NCBI GenBank assembly: GCA_012845835.1
Contig: JABAKD010000002.1
Span: 7,000,603 to 7,064,602, forward strand
From: Undaria pinnatifida
Lineage: Eukaryota; Sar; Phaeophyceae; Laminariales; Alariaceae
Reading direction: 5' to 3'
DNA: 64,000 nt
Shown here: positions 1 through 11,422 of the stretch, piece by piece
How the letters are laid out: each line of letters opens with the position of its first letter
Position numbering within the stretch: position 1 is the first letter of the stretch
Notes under the pieces: generated by a model
The model's input: the letters and a program-made list of their open reading frames with translations, nothing else
What the model was told of the DNA's origin: nothing
Databases searched by the model: none
Made by a program: the position numbers and the translations under genes

Positions 1-429
1 TAACGAAAAAAAATGGAAAACACGCCCGATTTGAGTTCGACATGAAACACATATTATGTTCCCGTCAATGCGGGTATTGCTGGGCAGTGCCCGTCGGCAA
101 AACCTGCGAATAGGCAACTGTTTTTGACCAAACACAGCCAACTCAAAACACTTCCATGGTGCCCCTTCACGAGCGCGCCAGAACGCGATGGTCCGTACGT
201 GTTAGGCGCACGAAAAACAGAGTGCAGAATTTCACAGCTGCCGGTGGCTTGGGAAGGACCAGGAGGCGGGTTTACCGTATATGACGGTGTGTAAACACCA
301 CACCCCCGGTGATAACATTTGGGACTGCCCCCAAAAGAGAAAAAGTGCTATATCCCCGGGGGGTGATATAACATGCACGCCGGCGGTAAAGCGGGTGATT
401 ATTTCGGGATTTGATAAAGTGCATCACCG
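1..429. other. no gene seen; edge of a GGGGTGTG-type repeat
   Basis: No coding signal. From about 270 the sequence (taccgtatatgacggtgtg, then ccacacccccggtgataac) resembles the ends of the inverted-repeat element at 55692-57012, so this may be a diverged relative of that element. No matching partner end was found nearby. Confidence 0.4.
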
Positions 430-1165
430 GGGTGGCATACTCTTAGGTGGGATGAAAACAGTGGTCGCAAAGGTTTGGCTGCCACACTCCAAGCAGCTAG
501 GGGTGTGATACAAGGGGTCTGGTAGCAGTTGGTGGTTGGAGGTTTTGCTGCCACGTTCCAGAAAGGCGGCAAGGGGGGTGCTTATTAGGGGTGTGGTAAC
601 GGTGGTTGGAGCTTTGCTGCCATCCTCCAAGCAGGTGGAGGTGTGATAACAAGGGTGCCATAGCAGTGACCGGTTAGAGGTTTCGCTGCTACACGCCAGG
701 GAGATGGAAAGGGGGGTGATAGCAAGGGGTGTGGTAGCAGTGGTTGGAGTTTCTGCTGCCGACCTCCAAGCAGGTGGAGGTGTGATGAACGGGGTGGATA
801 ACAGTGAGCGGTTGCAGGTTTTGCTGGCACATGTCAGGGAGATGGGAAGGGGGGTGATGACAAGGGGTGTGGTAGCAGTGGTGGAAGGTTTTGCTGCCGT
901 CCTCTAAGCAGGTGGAGGTGTGATCAAAGGGTGTGACAGCAGCGATCGGTTGAAGATTTTGTTGCCACACGCCAGGAACGCGGCAAGGGTAGCGACAAAA
1001 AGGGGTGTGGTAACAGTGGTTGGAGGTTCTGCCACCGTCCTCCACGCAGGTGGAGGTGTGATCAAAGGGGTGTGGTAACCGTGAGCGGTTGGAGGTTTTT
1101 CTCCCACACTCAAGGAAGGCCGCAAGTGGTGAGATACCAAGGGGCAAGGGGTGCGACAACAGCAC
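430..1165. repeat. minisatellite with 138-bp period
   Basis: About five imperfect copies. The marker gcaggtggaggtgtgat recurs at 631, 770, 908 and 1046, giving a 138-139 bp period. Each unit is itself two similar halves of about 69 bp built on ggttggaggttttgctgcc, so it looks like an older 69-bp repeat that was amplified as dimers. Several frames stay open across it, but only because the unit lacks stops. Confidence 0.85.
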
Positions 1166-3230
1166 GATGTCTTACCGTAGCACCCTCAGGGCGTTGTTAG
1201 TCCCGGCCTTTCACACGACGTCTTGTTCTTCTTAACGTGCAAGCCCCTTACGGTAAATTCAACGCGGATTAACAAGCGGATGGTAGTGAACATTTTCCCT
1301 TTAACCCCTTCACGACCGGGAACCCGTTTTTGGGGAAAAATTACTTGGAATTAGTACAGCCGTGTAGGGAGGCATTTTGGGGTTCTAAAGGGGTTAAGAC
1401 GGACTATGATACGCGTGCCACCATACCGATAGGTACCGGCGGTCTCGGCAGGCACCTAACGCAGAGTGACCATACGAAACACTAAAACAAACAAAAAACG
1501 CAAGGTGTCATGTTATAAAAGAGAGACCGCAAACACCAAAAAGGGAGGAGAAACAAATACTACCGATAGTCCAGAGAAGGAAAAAAAAACTTGCAAAACG
1601 AGGAAAAAAAAAACTTCCATGGCACCATGCTGTTTGTAACCGCGGTCTTTGACGTAACAACGCCCGCACACCTGTGGGGACTGCTTGTTTGCTCATGCCA
1701 CGGCATCACCCCCATGATATATTGGGGGTGTCGTACCGATACTTAAGCACGACGGGGGTGTGGTATGCAACGCCCCGGGTAATACACACCGGCAATAAAA
1801 AAAATGTAACATGCAGCACGGCGATAACATCGTTGACGAAGAACAAAACACAAAATGATGCACACACAGCAGTAGCAGCGCGAAGAGAATCCGTAACGAC
1901 AAAACCGAAGGTACGGCTCGGACGGCTGTTGAACACCGTAGTTTTCGAAAACATACAACATACGGTTGGTTTGTCACTTTTTGTCCGCTCGGGTTGGCAC
2001 TGCCCAATCGAACAACCCGACCCTAACCTTGAACGTGATTACGTCTTTTTTTCTAGATACTTGGAATTACTGTATACCAGATATGGAATATTGGTGCAGT
2101 TCTATTTCACAGGGGTGGGTCGGAGCAGGGGAAGGGTTGTGAAAATTTTGCGTGTTTCATGTTCTGACAAATGTTCCTCCAAATTTAAGCTGATAGACGC
2201 CTCACGGGTTTGGTTTCCAAGATAAGGTGCTGTTGGCGACAGTCCCGTGCACGCGCAGTGGAACAGAAAACACCAGAACACGCACATATTTTTAGTCGTA
2301 GCGTCATTCTACTGCTGTAGCCCTAAAGCTACTGTTTTCATAGCGCCATCCACCATTGCCAACGTTACGCAATAGTAAGTCTACGTACGTATTATACGAT
2401 ACATACCAACTGTATTTGGTTGAAGGCGTTCATATCTAAAGAAAGACAACCACGAATCCAGAGCAAGAAGGACTGGGGAAGAGGGGCCATGGTTGCCGTC
2501 GCTGCGGCTGCTGCTTCTGCAGCTGCTGCGGGGCGACTTCTGCCGTTGCGGCTGCTGCTGCATCTTTCTTGTGCTGTTTTTGCTGCAGCCTATTGTAACT
2601 ACTACGTCCCACACTTTACCCCTGTACTTCGTCCTCGACAAGGTGACTTCAGCTCTAAAAGAGTTAGGTATGTATTCCGGTCGCGGTCGTGTCGTTTACG
2701 TACGTGTTGGGCTTTTACGTGGGGCCTCCTGCCCCGGTAGGGAGTTCCACCCATGCTGACTGATGGAATGGTCCCTGTTCGATCGCCACTGCCGTGCCTC
2801 GGTCTCCTTTCGTCACTGATCCTTACTTTGTACACCCCAAACATATACCTGGTAGCGACTTGTTATTTCCACCCCGCCGCGGGTATGCAGAGTACCGGCA
2901 GCCTACGCGCCTTACCAAACGATTACGTATATGGCTCACACGTAAACTCACAAACAGAAATAACTGATATACCCGTTGCTTTCTTGCCTTCTCTTTGCGG
3001 GCCGAAGACGTTTTCGTGAGACATCAAATAATACCTGGTAGAAGTTTACGACATAAAATAGGGCCCGCCCTACGTGCAGACGCGGGCTGCACACAACACT
3101 GCTGTGCAGGCCGATGGTCTTATTGATCGAGGCTGGCCTCTCGGCCGCCCGGTTTGGCTCAAAAAAACGCCACCACAACACGAGGCGGAGCCGCGCGACT
3201 GCCCCTGCCGACCTCGAGCCCCCAAAACGG
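1166..3230. other. unassigned, no supported gene
   Basis: The longest open frame is 1674-2225 (+), 183 codons. It has no recognisable domain, and its first part overlaps a GGGGTGTGGTA-type repeat (1690-1800) seen also at 55.7-57.0 kb. A shorter frame at 2420-2740 has an Ala/Leu-rich run from GCTGCT repeats. Neither is called a gene. Confidence 0.4.
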
Positions 3231-3233
3231 TCA

Positions 3234-3262
3234 GGGTTAGGGTTAGGGTTAGGGTTGGGGTT
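3234..3262 (+). repeat. short interstitial TTAGGG tract
   Basis: Four consecutive GGTTAG-type units (gttagggttagggttaggg) followed by gttggggttg decay. This is the telomere motif of many eukaryotes, but with so few copies inside unique sequence it is an internal tract, not a chromosome end. Confidence 0.7.
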
Positions 3263-4251
3263 GCGTTGGGGGTCTGATTGGTTGCAAGGTTGAAATTGAC
3301 CCCACGCAACCTGCACAGTGTTATGTGCAGGCCGCTCCTGCACATAGGGCGAGCCATGTTAACAGGGTCTGTTGTAGAGTGAAAATGGCATGCATATGCG
3401 GAAGTCTCAGAAGTGCGATCTCGTCCCTGATAGACAGTCAGTGCCCAGAGCAAGCATTGGGTAGAAGGACGAGTGCGCGTGGCAGCAAAGAGACAGAAGG
3501 CGGCACGAGCATAAGGAAGGCGAAGGCGCCACAGCCGTAACTGCCAGGTCAAGTAGCAGCAAGCGCCGTTGTTGTTTTTGGTCTAGGTCTGGCGGGGGGT
3601 TTCCACTTACGAGGAGCGATTTTGAACTTGAGGACACGTATTATACAACCGAACAACCGACCAAAAAAATGTATAACCAAGTTTGCTCCAGGTAGTAATA
3701 TTTTTTGTTAAATGTATAACCAAGTTTGCTCCAGGTAGTACTAATCGAGTGTTTGCGTTAAAAAAAATAACTCAAAACTCTTCCATCAAGCTAGAGAAAA
3801 GCCAGATTCACCCCGGCATGCTCTTGGTTGTGTTTGCGGTGAACGAATCGCAGAAAAGGCGTACACGGCCTCCACATCACAGACGGGGAGCGGGGAGGCA
3901 GCATCGAATTTGAATTTAGACATGGTGCGGTAGCACCTATTTATAGACTCACCGACAGGGGCAGGCCCAGCACAACACCATCAGACAAACAGCAGCACAG
4001 CAGCAGCAGCTGCTGCGCAGTAGCATCACAGCAGCCGCTGCCGCAGCAGCAGCAGCAGCGGCGGGGGCAGGGACGGAGGTGGCGGTGGCGATGGCTCCGC
4101 CAGATGAGTTGCGGCACAGCAGCTCGGCTCGGCCTGGCTCGATCACCACGATCACCACAATAACAAAACAGCCAGTTGAAAAATAAAAATTAGAAACAAA
4201 CGCATGAGACACCAACCGTAGCCGCAGCACAATAGCCGCCGCCGCCGCCGC

Positions 4252-4284
<33 letters not shown>

Positions 4285-5530
4285 GTAGCGGTAGCGGCGG
4301 CGGCGGCCGTGCGGCGTGGGTGGCGGTGGCGGTGGAAGCTTCGGCGACGGCGTTGTTGTATACCGACGGTGGTTGACAAAATCAGCACCGGATACGACAT
4401 CACGCAGCAGCAGAGAATCAGGCAACATTGTAGAGAGCGCGGGAGCGCTGGTTCACTAGCACCTGCCCCTGAGGTTGCGCGTACGCGCCATGCTTCCCCA
4501 GCTACCCTTTGTGCCTCCGGATCAAGGTTGGGTTGTGTCTACCGCTGCCAAGCACAGCGCACAGCGAGCAGTGTCTGCTGTGTGCTGCCGTGTGGATTGT
4601 GCCCTCGTGCCCTCTGATTGTTGTGCCGTTGTGGCTGGAGAGCAACGGTGTTAACCCCTTTAGAACCCCGAAATCCTTCCCGATACTAATATCAAGTAAA
4701 TTTGTCCCCAAAAAGGGTTTCCAGTATTGAAGGTATTTGTAGGCTAATCGTATGAGCTGGTCGTCAATGATGGAAGTTCACTCTAAATCGTTCACTCAAA
4801 TCGGAATTTTCATGCCGTTTTGGGGCAAATTCTTCCTTCAAAGTTCGCTCGGCAATTTTTTTTAATGGATTTTTTTATTGAATTATTTTAACGCAAACAC
4901 TCTAATGTTTGCTGTTTCCCCCCCCCTCTTTTCTCGCATTATACGAAACGTTTTCTTTAGACAATTTTTGACGGAAAAAAAAACTCCATCGCAGTGCGGG
5001 GAAATTACCAACACCCTGAGAGCACGGCCGCAGTGTTATAATTTCCCACGATTTTGACCTTTTGGACTCATCTTATACAACCGAACAATCGACAAAAAAA
5101 AGTTATAACCAAGTTTTTGCTACAGGTAGTACTACCTACCTTTGTTTTGTATCCCCTCTTTTCACGCATTACAAGTATACGACACGATTTTTTTGGACAA
5201 TTTTTGACGAAATGAAAAAACGCATTGTTGTGCGGGGTAATTACCGACACTCATCAAATCAAGTCAACTGAGAGCTGAGAGCACAGCAGCAGTATTATAA
5301 TTATTAATTTCCCATGGTCCCACGTGGCGCGTACTGGAACAGGATGGAAGCACACGGCCATATAGCAAGCACCCCCCCCCCCTTGTTGCGCGTACTGGAA
5401 CAGGATGGAAGCAAACGGCCATATAGCAAGCCCCCCCCACCCCCCCCCCCCATGGAAGCCAAGGGGGTCCACGCCTACGAAATTATGAAGTTCCGCTAGC
5501 ACCGCACGCCCCAAACTACTTGGCATTAGT
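3263..5530. repeat. mixed simple repeats, no gene called
   Basis: Contains CAG/CGG-rich stretches at 3990-4070 and a clean (CAG)n run near 4253-4283. A segment ttataaccaagtttgctcc occurs near 3671, 3715 and 5101. A 62-bp tandem duplication (ggaacaggatggaagc) lies at about 5336 and 5398, each followed by a C run. Open frames here encode homopolymers (Cys, Ala, Gln) and are not credible genes. Confidence 0.6.
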
Positions 5531-5767
5531 GTCGGATCATTTTTTCAGAAGAAAACCCGTTCGAGAAAACCCAGTGTTGCTGTCGTGCTGTAAGTTTCTG
5601 CGGGGCGTTCCTAGGCCCAAACCTCTCACCGTCCCACGTGGTACGTGCTGTGCGTACAAAATACAAACAGCATCCACGCAAACGCCCAGAGTAAGCACAC
5701 AAACCACTTCCCGTGCAAGGCAAGCCACGCCACGCCACGCCAAGCCAAGCCAAGCCAAGTCGCGTAC

Positions 5768-5935
5768 CTGATGGTGTTGTTGCTGCTGCTGAGCGTTTCT
5801 AAACTCCTCATTCTGCAGCCTCTGGGCGTACTCCTGGTCGTTTGCAGTCGACACTGCTGCTGGGGTTCCCCCCTGCTGGTATGACCCGCTCGCGTAGTAG
5901 GCCTCGGGCGGTGCTGTAGCCTTTGGATCCGACAT
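5768..5935 (-). CDS. first exon of an unidentified gene
   Basis: An ATG at 5935 opens exactly 56 codons ending at a good 5' splice site (cag|gtacgc, donor at 5767-5766, phase 0). The peptide begins MSDPKATAPPEAYYASG, then has a charged helix-like stretch NDQEYAQRLQNEEF and a Gln run ending HHQ. Composition is far less repetitive than the surrounding DNA, and a CT-rich (gagaga on +) tract lies about 40-60 bp upstream of the start, as in a promoter or 5' UTR. The EYAQRLQNEE stretch resembles short acidic helices found in ubiquitin-related and trafficking proteins, but that is only suggestive. The intron begins with a CCAAGC/CCACGC simple repeat. No further exons were recognised to the left. Family unknown. 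Confidence 0.55.
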
Positions 5936-6849
5936 CTCGCTGTTGTCTTCCGGCTTATAGCTCCGTAATCGCGAGAGAGAGAGAGAGGTGGCTTCAAGGT
6001 GGGCGCGTCTTCATACTCTACTCTCCACACGGCTCAGTTCTCAAGACGTTCGATACATTGGAAAGGCTTTCTTATGGAGGGCCTTTTAAAGCCAAGATAT
6101 AGTCTTAAACTTTAAAATTGGGGACCATTGTATTGTTTTATATACTGTAAAACAATCCTTATATTTAAGTCAATGTTATACTTTTTCTCACATGGATACT
6201 TTGTCTGCTAAATTGCTGCTCAACTTTGTCTGCTCAACCAACCGGCCTGTTACACAGGATGATGCACCCCATGCGGGCTGTGCTGTTGTGTGCGCGTGAC
6301 CCCCGAGAGTACGTGCAACCATGCAAGGGGTCGTTCCAGCCCGTAAAGAGCTCCTGTCCACCGCCAGGGAGCTCGTGTGTTTGACCGCGTCCTGTATGGG
6401 CCCAGCGGGACGAAGCAAGTTCCTCCAGGTATGAAATATCGCGTTTTTTCTTTTTTCTGCACACCGGTTGTCGAAAAAAAATATAGTGCAACATGTACCT
6501 AGGGATTGGCGTGAGCTAGTCAGTAATATTAGAGGCTGAAGCACATAATCGCATGGTGAGCCCTGCAAACGTTCGCAGGGGGTTGTGTGAACTAGGGTCG
6601 TGATAGGCGTGTAGTTTTGGTGCAGTTCGTACTGCTGTTGAAATAGCCTCTTCAAAGTTGCTGCTCCGTCTTTGGTACTCGTAGTCTAGTCTAAACTGAC
6701 TGCTGTATTTTGACGGGTATCTTGTACCGATCGACAGGTAATATTTACCCGTCATCGCCCTGCCATATCTTACCAGCCGTCTACGTAGTGTGAGCAGTAC
6801 GCAGCAACGCAGCGGCCGTAGCATAAACAGCATGCTGCTCGAATATCGT

Positions 6850-8360
6850 AAACCCCCTTGCGTTGTAGTGCAAGCAAGACACTGCTGCATTTGCTGTGTG
6901 TGGTCGATGTCGTTTATATAAAATCGTCAAATATTGTTTGCTGTAGTCTGGTGCGCATCTTTGGGCGCATTGCGTTGGATCTTCTTGGCCTTCGCTCTGC
7001 CGCGTGTGCTGGAAAGCACAACCCTATTCCCGGTTCGCTCTCGCTGACGTCTAACTGGTACGCGGTGCTATGCGCAGTAGTGTGAGTTCGCAGCAGTACG
7101 AGTGGTGTAATCGCGCTGCTTGCACGTCGTACAACTCCAACTCCTTGTATTTAGTATTTGCATCACAGTTGGGACACCACTGCTGTCAATTCCAATAGCC
7201 CCAGCAGCCCGTAGTGCTTTGTTTTTTGTAGCCGATGCCGTACGACAACAGCGCCAATTGTTTGTTGTCGTCTGCATATCATTATCTTTCGATGCGTTGC
7301 TATGGTTATCGTGGCATCCGTCTACTACCACCCATAAATGTGTACTGCCACCGTAGAGTGAGTACGCGGCAGAAGTACGTGTGATACGCTTCCCGTGGTT
7401 CGTACAGCTCCTTGCATTGCTTTCACACCTCGGACAGGTCACCGGTCACCGGTCACTACTGGATGATCTATAGTAGTAGTAGTAGTAGTAGTAGATCTTC
7501 AATGGAAGATCTTTACCATCTATTAATAGCTCATACTACCCGGTGGGAGCCGTACGATCTGCATGATCTAGTACATGCTTCTTGGGTTGGATATGTAGTC
7601 TATGTAAATGATACATACAGTATAGACTAATACGCAGATCCAGTACAACGCCTCATATCGGCAAAGGCCGGATGTATTGCAGATTATCTACAGTAGTTCC
7701 TGATCTTCGCGAGGTGTGCATTGTTTGTGCTTCGAACACTGCGTTATCTGCGTGTGTGCAGAGGGCCCATCAACCCGCGTTTTTTTTGTCTTTTGTATTG
7801 CCGATGCTTTACGACAAAATCGTCAATTGTGTGTTTTCGACTGAGAAATGCGTACATTTCACACATCGGGCAGACCAATATCTAGATCATGTAGATGTTA
7901 TATCTGTCGTCACGGTGTTATATGTTTGTACAGTATCTGTGTGGTACAGATCTATCCTGGTAAAATATCTAGATCATAGATTGTTACATCTGTCGTTGTG
8001 GTCTTGTGGACAGAGCCATTCATTGTACTGTAGTACAAATCCAACCGGGAAAACGCGTGGTACAGCACGCAGACCATACGGCTCAACATCGCGCAATGCG
8101 ATCGTAGACCATGCAGATCATTTAGATCAAAGCTCTATGTTATCTTCTCTTAAAAGAAAATTCTGAATGGCAACCTGATCCGTCCGATCCGTGGTATTTT
8201 GGGATGCAGTGTGTTGGACATCGTGGCCGTCTCCCCGTGTTTGCTGAAAATCGCAATCTTATTCCTATGTGCCTCCCACCGTCGTCTACGTCAGTGTGAG
8301 GGCGTAGCAGTACACGCAATACAATGCTACTCGCGTTTCGAGTGACAGGGGGGGCGAGAC
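6850..8360 (+). repeat. several diverged tandem copies of an unknown segment
   Basis: Similar blocks start near 6900, 7210, 7790 and 8190. Each has a phrase like gccgatgc(t/c)gtacgacaa...cgtcaa followed by tatcgtggcatccgtc- or catcgtggccgtct-type sequence and a gtgagtacgcggcagaagtacg-type end. Between them, 7537-7690 (ggtgggagccgtacgatctgcatgatctag) recurs at 50088-50218. Old tandem duplications of a non-coding or decayed segment; no protein recognised. Confidence 0.5.
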
Positions 8361-9011
8361 CACCATTATTCAATTTCCTGGCGTTGTCCGTGGGCTCCAA
8401 AAGGGCTAAGAAACGACATATACGCGTTCAAATCCTGTCCTCGATGTTGCTCTTATGGGGAATAGCATAAAAAAAAAATTACCTGGTAGTCTGTTGGTCC
8501 AAATCTATAGCAATACGCATGGCACGGAATTGGCTTTTGTTTCGTTCGCTTGTTAGAAACAACTAATGCCGTAGAATTACGTCGGCAACTGCCCGCAACG
8601 GAACCTACTGCAAGTAAAAAGGACTCATCCACTTAAGGTCTTCTTGTAGTTACCGCCTCCGGCTGGGGTTGACGTCGGTTAGCATGACGCTGTAGAACAA
8701 GCCTCTCACTGCACGAGCTAGACCACCAGGGTACCGTCGTTTCTTTTCTCGTTGTTATGTTTTAGCGGTAACCGAGACGGTGGTCGAGATATATCATATT
8801 GTGCCGAGTGGAGAACCGAGACTCCGACAAAGGAGGATGATATCACGTATTATGTATATGGTAAGGCACCCACGAGGCAGTTGTATAGTGACCCCATTAC
8901 TGTCTCTGGAAGTGGCCACACCATGTTGTGTTTTGTTTGTCCGAAGCTGCGATCGGAGTGTACGAAAGTGCGCTCAAGGGGAGGACGTCCGCGTCACAAG
9001 TGGTCGTTCCT
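8361..9011. other. unassigned, no gene seen
   Basis: Mixed-composition sequence without a convincing exon or repeat. The first exon of MKKS could lie here or further left, but no stretch matching its expected GPxGR-containing start was found. Confidence 0.35.
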
Positions 9012-9140
9012 AGGGTTCATCGCACCCTTCAAGCGACTCGCCGAACACCTCACGGTGCTTCGCGCTTGGTGCACGCAATGTCTACCTGGTCGGTGAAAAC
9101 ACGACGTGATCCGTCCCGGCATCGTAAGGATGCTAGGATC
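9012..9140 (+). mobile_element. copy of poly-G/C-flanked dispersed element (R3)
   Basis: Carries the R3 core gactcgccgaacacctcac, then cgcttggtgcacgc and tcggtgaaaac, shared with copies at 47235-47485, 48385-48586, 60500-60775 and 60915-61125. A displaced terminal piece (gactacggctatgcataaag followed by a C run) is at about 9694-9730 and another (ggtgcgagggtctatggtc) at 9746-9765. No coding capacity. Confidence 0.75.
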
Positions 9141-10017
9141 AATGTCCCTAATATTGAGGATAGGTGTTTTAGACTACCACCTATCGAGGCAATGTTCAGT
9201 AGCATTGGTTGGTTCATTGCTGTACTCGTAGTCGTAGCAGAACTAGAAAGTAACATATGAGCGTTACAGCTGAAACGGAACTCTCTGGGAAGAAAAGTTC
9301 TAGAAAAGCGGCGGGATTACCACCTGTTCGACTGCTGCTGTATTTTTCGAGAATATCGTATTGTATCAGGTAGTCGAGTTCTCGAAATCAGAGGCTTCTG
9401 GAAGAAGTAGTGCTCTGGATGCTGAGACGGATGATGCGGGTGGCCCCACCCCATTCTCTCCTCTCTCTTCCCTCATCCTTCTATTCTTCCTCGTCAGTTT
9501 TCAGTGTCCCCCGAGCTTTGAACACAGCAGTCCATTATTCTCAAGTGTTTCTTTTGTTGGCCGAAGGCGCCCGTTGAAACATCAACATATTTCTGCCTCG
9601 TGCATCTTGCACGCTCCTTTGGTTAGCTTAATTGCTGCCAGCGCCAGCCTCTGCGACCACGCCAGGCCGTACCGTCACATACGCCAGTACCTAAGACTAC
9701 GGCTATGCATAAAGTGAGTGCACCCCCCCTCCGCCCTGACACTGCAGGGGTGCGAGGGTCTATGGTCCGATAGCCGACGGCCATGTATGGCAATTGTTCA
9801 TAACCTGTCCAACATGCTCACCTACGTCTTCGTTGAGACAGCACGCAGGCCACATTGACGCCGTTATAACTGATGCACGTTTTAGGGACGCTGCCCGGAA
9901 AAAACTAGATATCTCAATAAGTCATTATTTGCAGCATTGGAAGGGTAAACATTCTCCCCCCACCCACCCACCCCCTGTCCTCTGTCGCCTAACAAACATC
10001 CCACGACAACTCTCAGT

Positions 10018-10108
10018 TTATCGTGGCCGTGTGCTGTGCTGTCCGTTAACAGATCGGGACAAATCAGAACCGAGCCAAGTGGTGGTGACGGCATCGGGGT
10101 CAACTTAA
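10018..10108 (+). pseudogene. echo of the MKKS exon start at 10208 (decayed partial copy)
   Basis: The block tcgtggccgtg...aacagatcgggacaaatcagaaccgagccaagtggtggtgacgg repeats the intron end and first ~35 bp of the functional exon at 10208 (tcgtggccgtg...gacagatcgggacagatcgg...caagtggtggtgacg). It keeps an acceptor-like cag but then diverges into a C-rich tract and a stop. It sits 150 bp upstream of the real exon in the same orientation, so it is a local tandem duplication of an exon 5' edge. Confidence 0.8.
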
Positions 10109-10207
10109 CTCCCCCCCCTCCCTCTCTTCGTCCCGCGTTCCCTAGCAAGCATCCCCGCACCCCTTCATTGTTTCTCGTGGCCGTGCTCTAACGTTGCCCA
10201 TTGACAG

Positions 10208-10330
10208 ATCGGGACAGATCGGAGCCAAGTGGTGGTGACGTCGTCAGGGCTGAGACTGTTCGGAGAGGCGTGTTCTCTGGCCCTGTACTCGGCTCCGGCC
10301 GGCGTCCTAGTGGATACGGTTACATCACAG
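10208..10330 (+). CDS. MKKS: MKKS exon A (first recognised exon)
   Basis: Acceptor ttgacag|atc, donor cag|gtatgt; 41 codons, phase 0 at both ends. Encodes the hairpin and first apical-side helix region (IGTDRSQVVVTSSGLRLFG), matching human residues around TTSQSSALL. The preceding exon, with the conserved YGPSGR-like motif, was not located upstream. An echo of its 5' edge lies at 10018-10108. Confidence 0.8.
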
Positions 10331-11334
10331 GTATGTGCAACGGTAACCCATTTGGGATTTTGGACGGGAAACTTGTGGAAGGCCGATGGCAATTACAGCG
10401 TCGGCCATTACAACACATCCGGTACACTGGGGTAGAGTATATTGAAGTTCAGACCATCTGGTTACGACTGTGCTCGACGCAAATCGTTGGAAGAGGAGAG
10501 GTGGTCTCAGACGCTGGCCTGGCCGATGACGGATTTTGGAGGTACTACATCGACTGAGTATCACAGATGGAGTACCCGGCGTTCAACCTCAAGGAGTCGC
10601 ACGGCACGCGCGCGCTGAATGATATTACGTAAGGGCGCCGCCCCCGCACAATAAAACACGGCTAGTAAGACCACACTTGTCTGGGCTTTTATTGCAACGT
10701 TTGCGTCTCAAAGCGCTTGAGGTAATTATAGCTCATTGGTCTAAGGGAAAAAGTGTTAACCAACTACCCCACCCGAACTAAGCCTTACAATGATAACCAT
10801 AGACGCAACTATTTAACAGACACGACTCCGTAAGTGAATATCGCAGTTCAGACCCTACATAGTCGTTTTGTTTTGTTTCCGGGTGGGGATGGGGTTAACT
10901 TAACGTTATTCCTGGCCTATATAGCGACATATCGTTTGCGCCTATCACACACTCTCCCTGCTACTCAACACTCTCCTCTTCGTCGTCGTCGTCTCCCCCC
11001 CCCCTCCCCTCCTCCGCCTCCTTCTCCTCTTCCCCGTCCTCCTCCGCCCCCCCCTCTCTCCCCTCCTCCCCCCCCCCGTCCTCAACCCCGCCTAACCAAG
11101 GCAAATTGTTTTGGCGACGGATCACTGTTTGTGGTTAACTTTGCTTGCAGGTTGCTAGTGGAGGCGTTAGACCCTGCTGATATTTGGCAAAGCGGTGTGG
11201 GGAAGGGGATCGGGAAGGCTCAAGTTACTCGAGAAGGGTTTGCGCTCGCCCTCCAATGGTCTCTTGAGGTCAGCGAAGGCTGAGTGACGATTGATGTGAC
11301 CGATTGCATTCCTTTTTTTCGTTGTTGTTGTTGC

Positions 11335-11365
<31 letters not shown>

Positions 11366-11382
11366 GCTGCTGCTGTCGTTGC

Positions 11383-11422
<40 letters not shown>

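Noticed and set aside
1674..2225. 183-codon + strand gene
   Set aside because: No recognisable domain, overlaps a dispersed repeat at its start, and composition does not differ from flanking DNA; left as unassigned.
3949..4428. 159-codon - strand protein with Cys and Ala runs
   Set aside because: Homopolymers come from CAG/CGG repeats; no domain or splice support.
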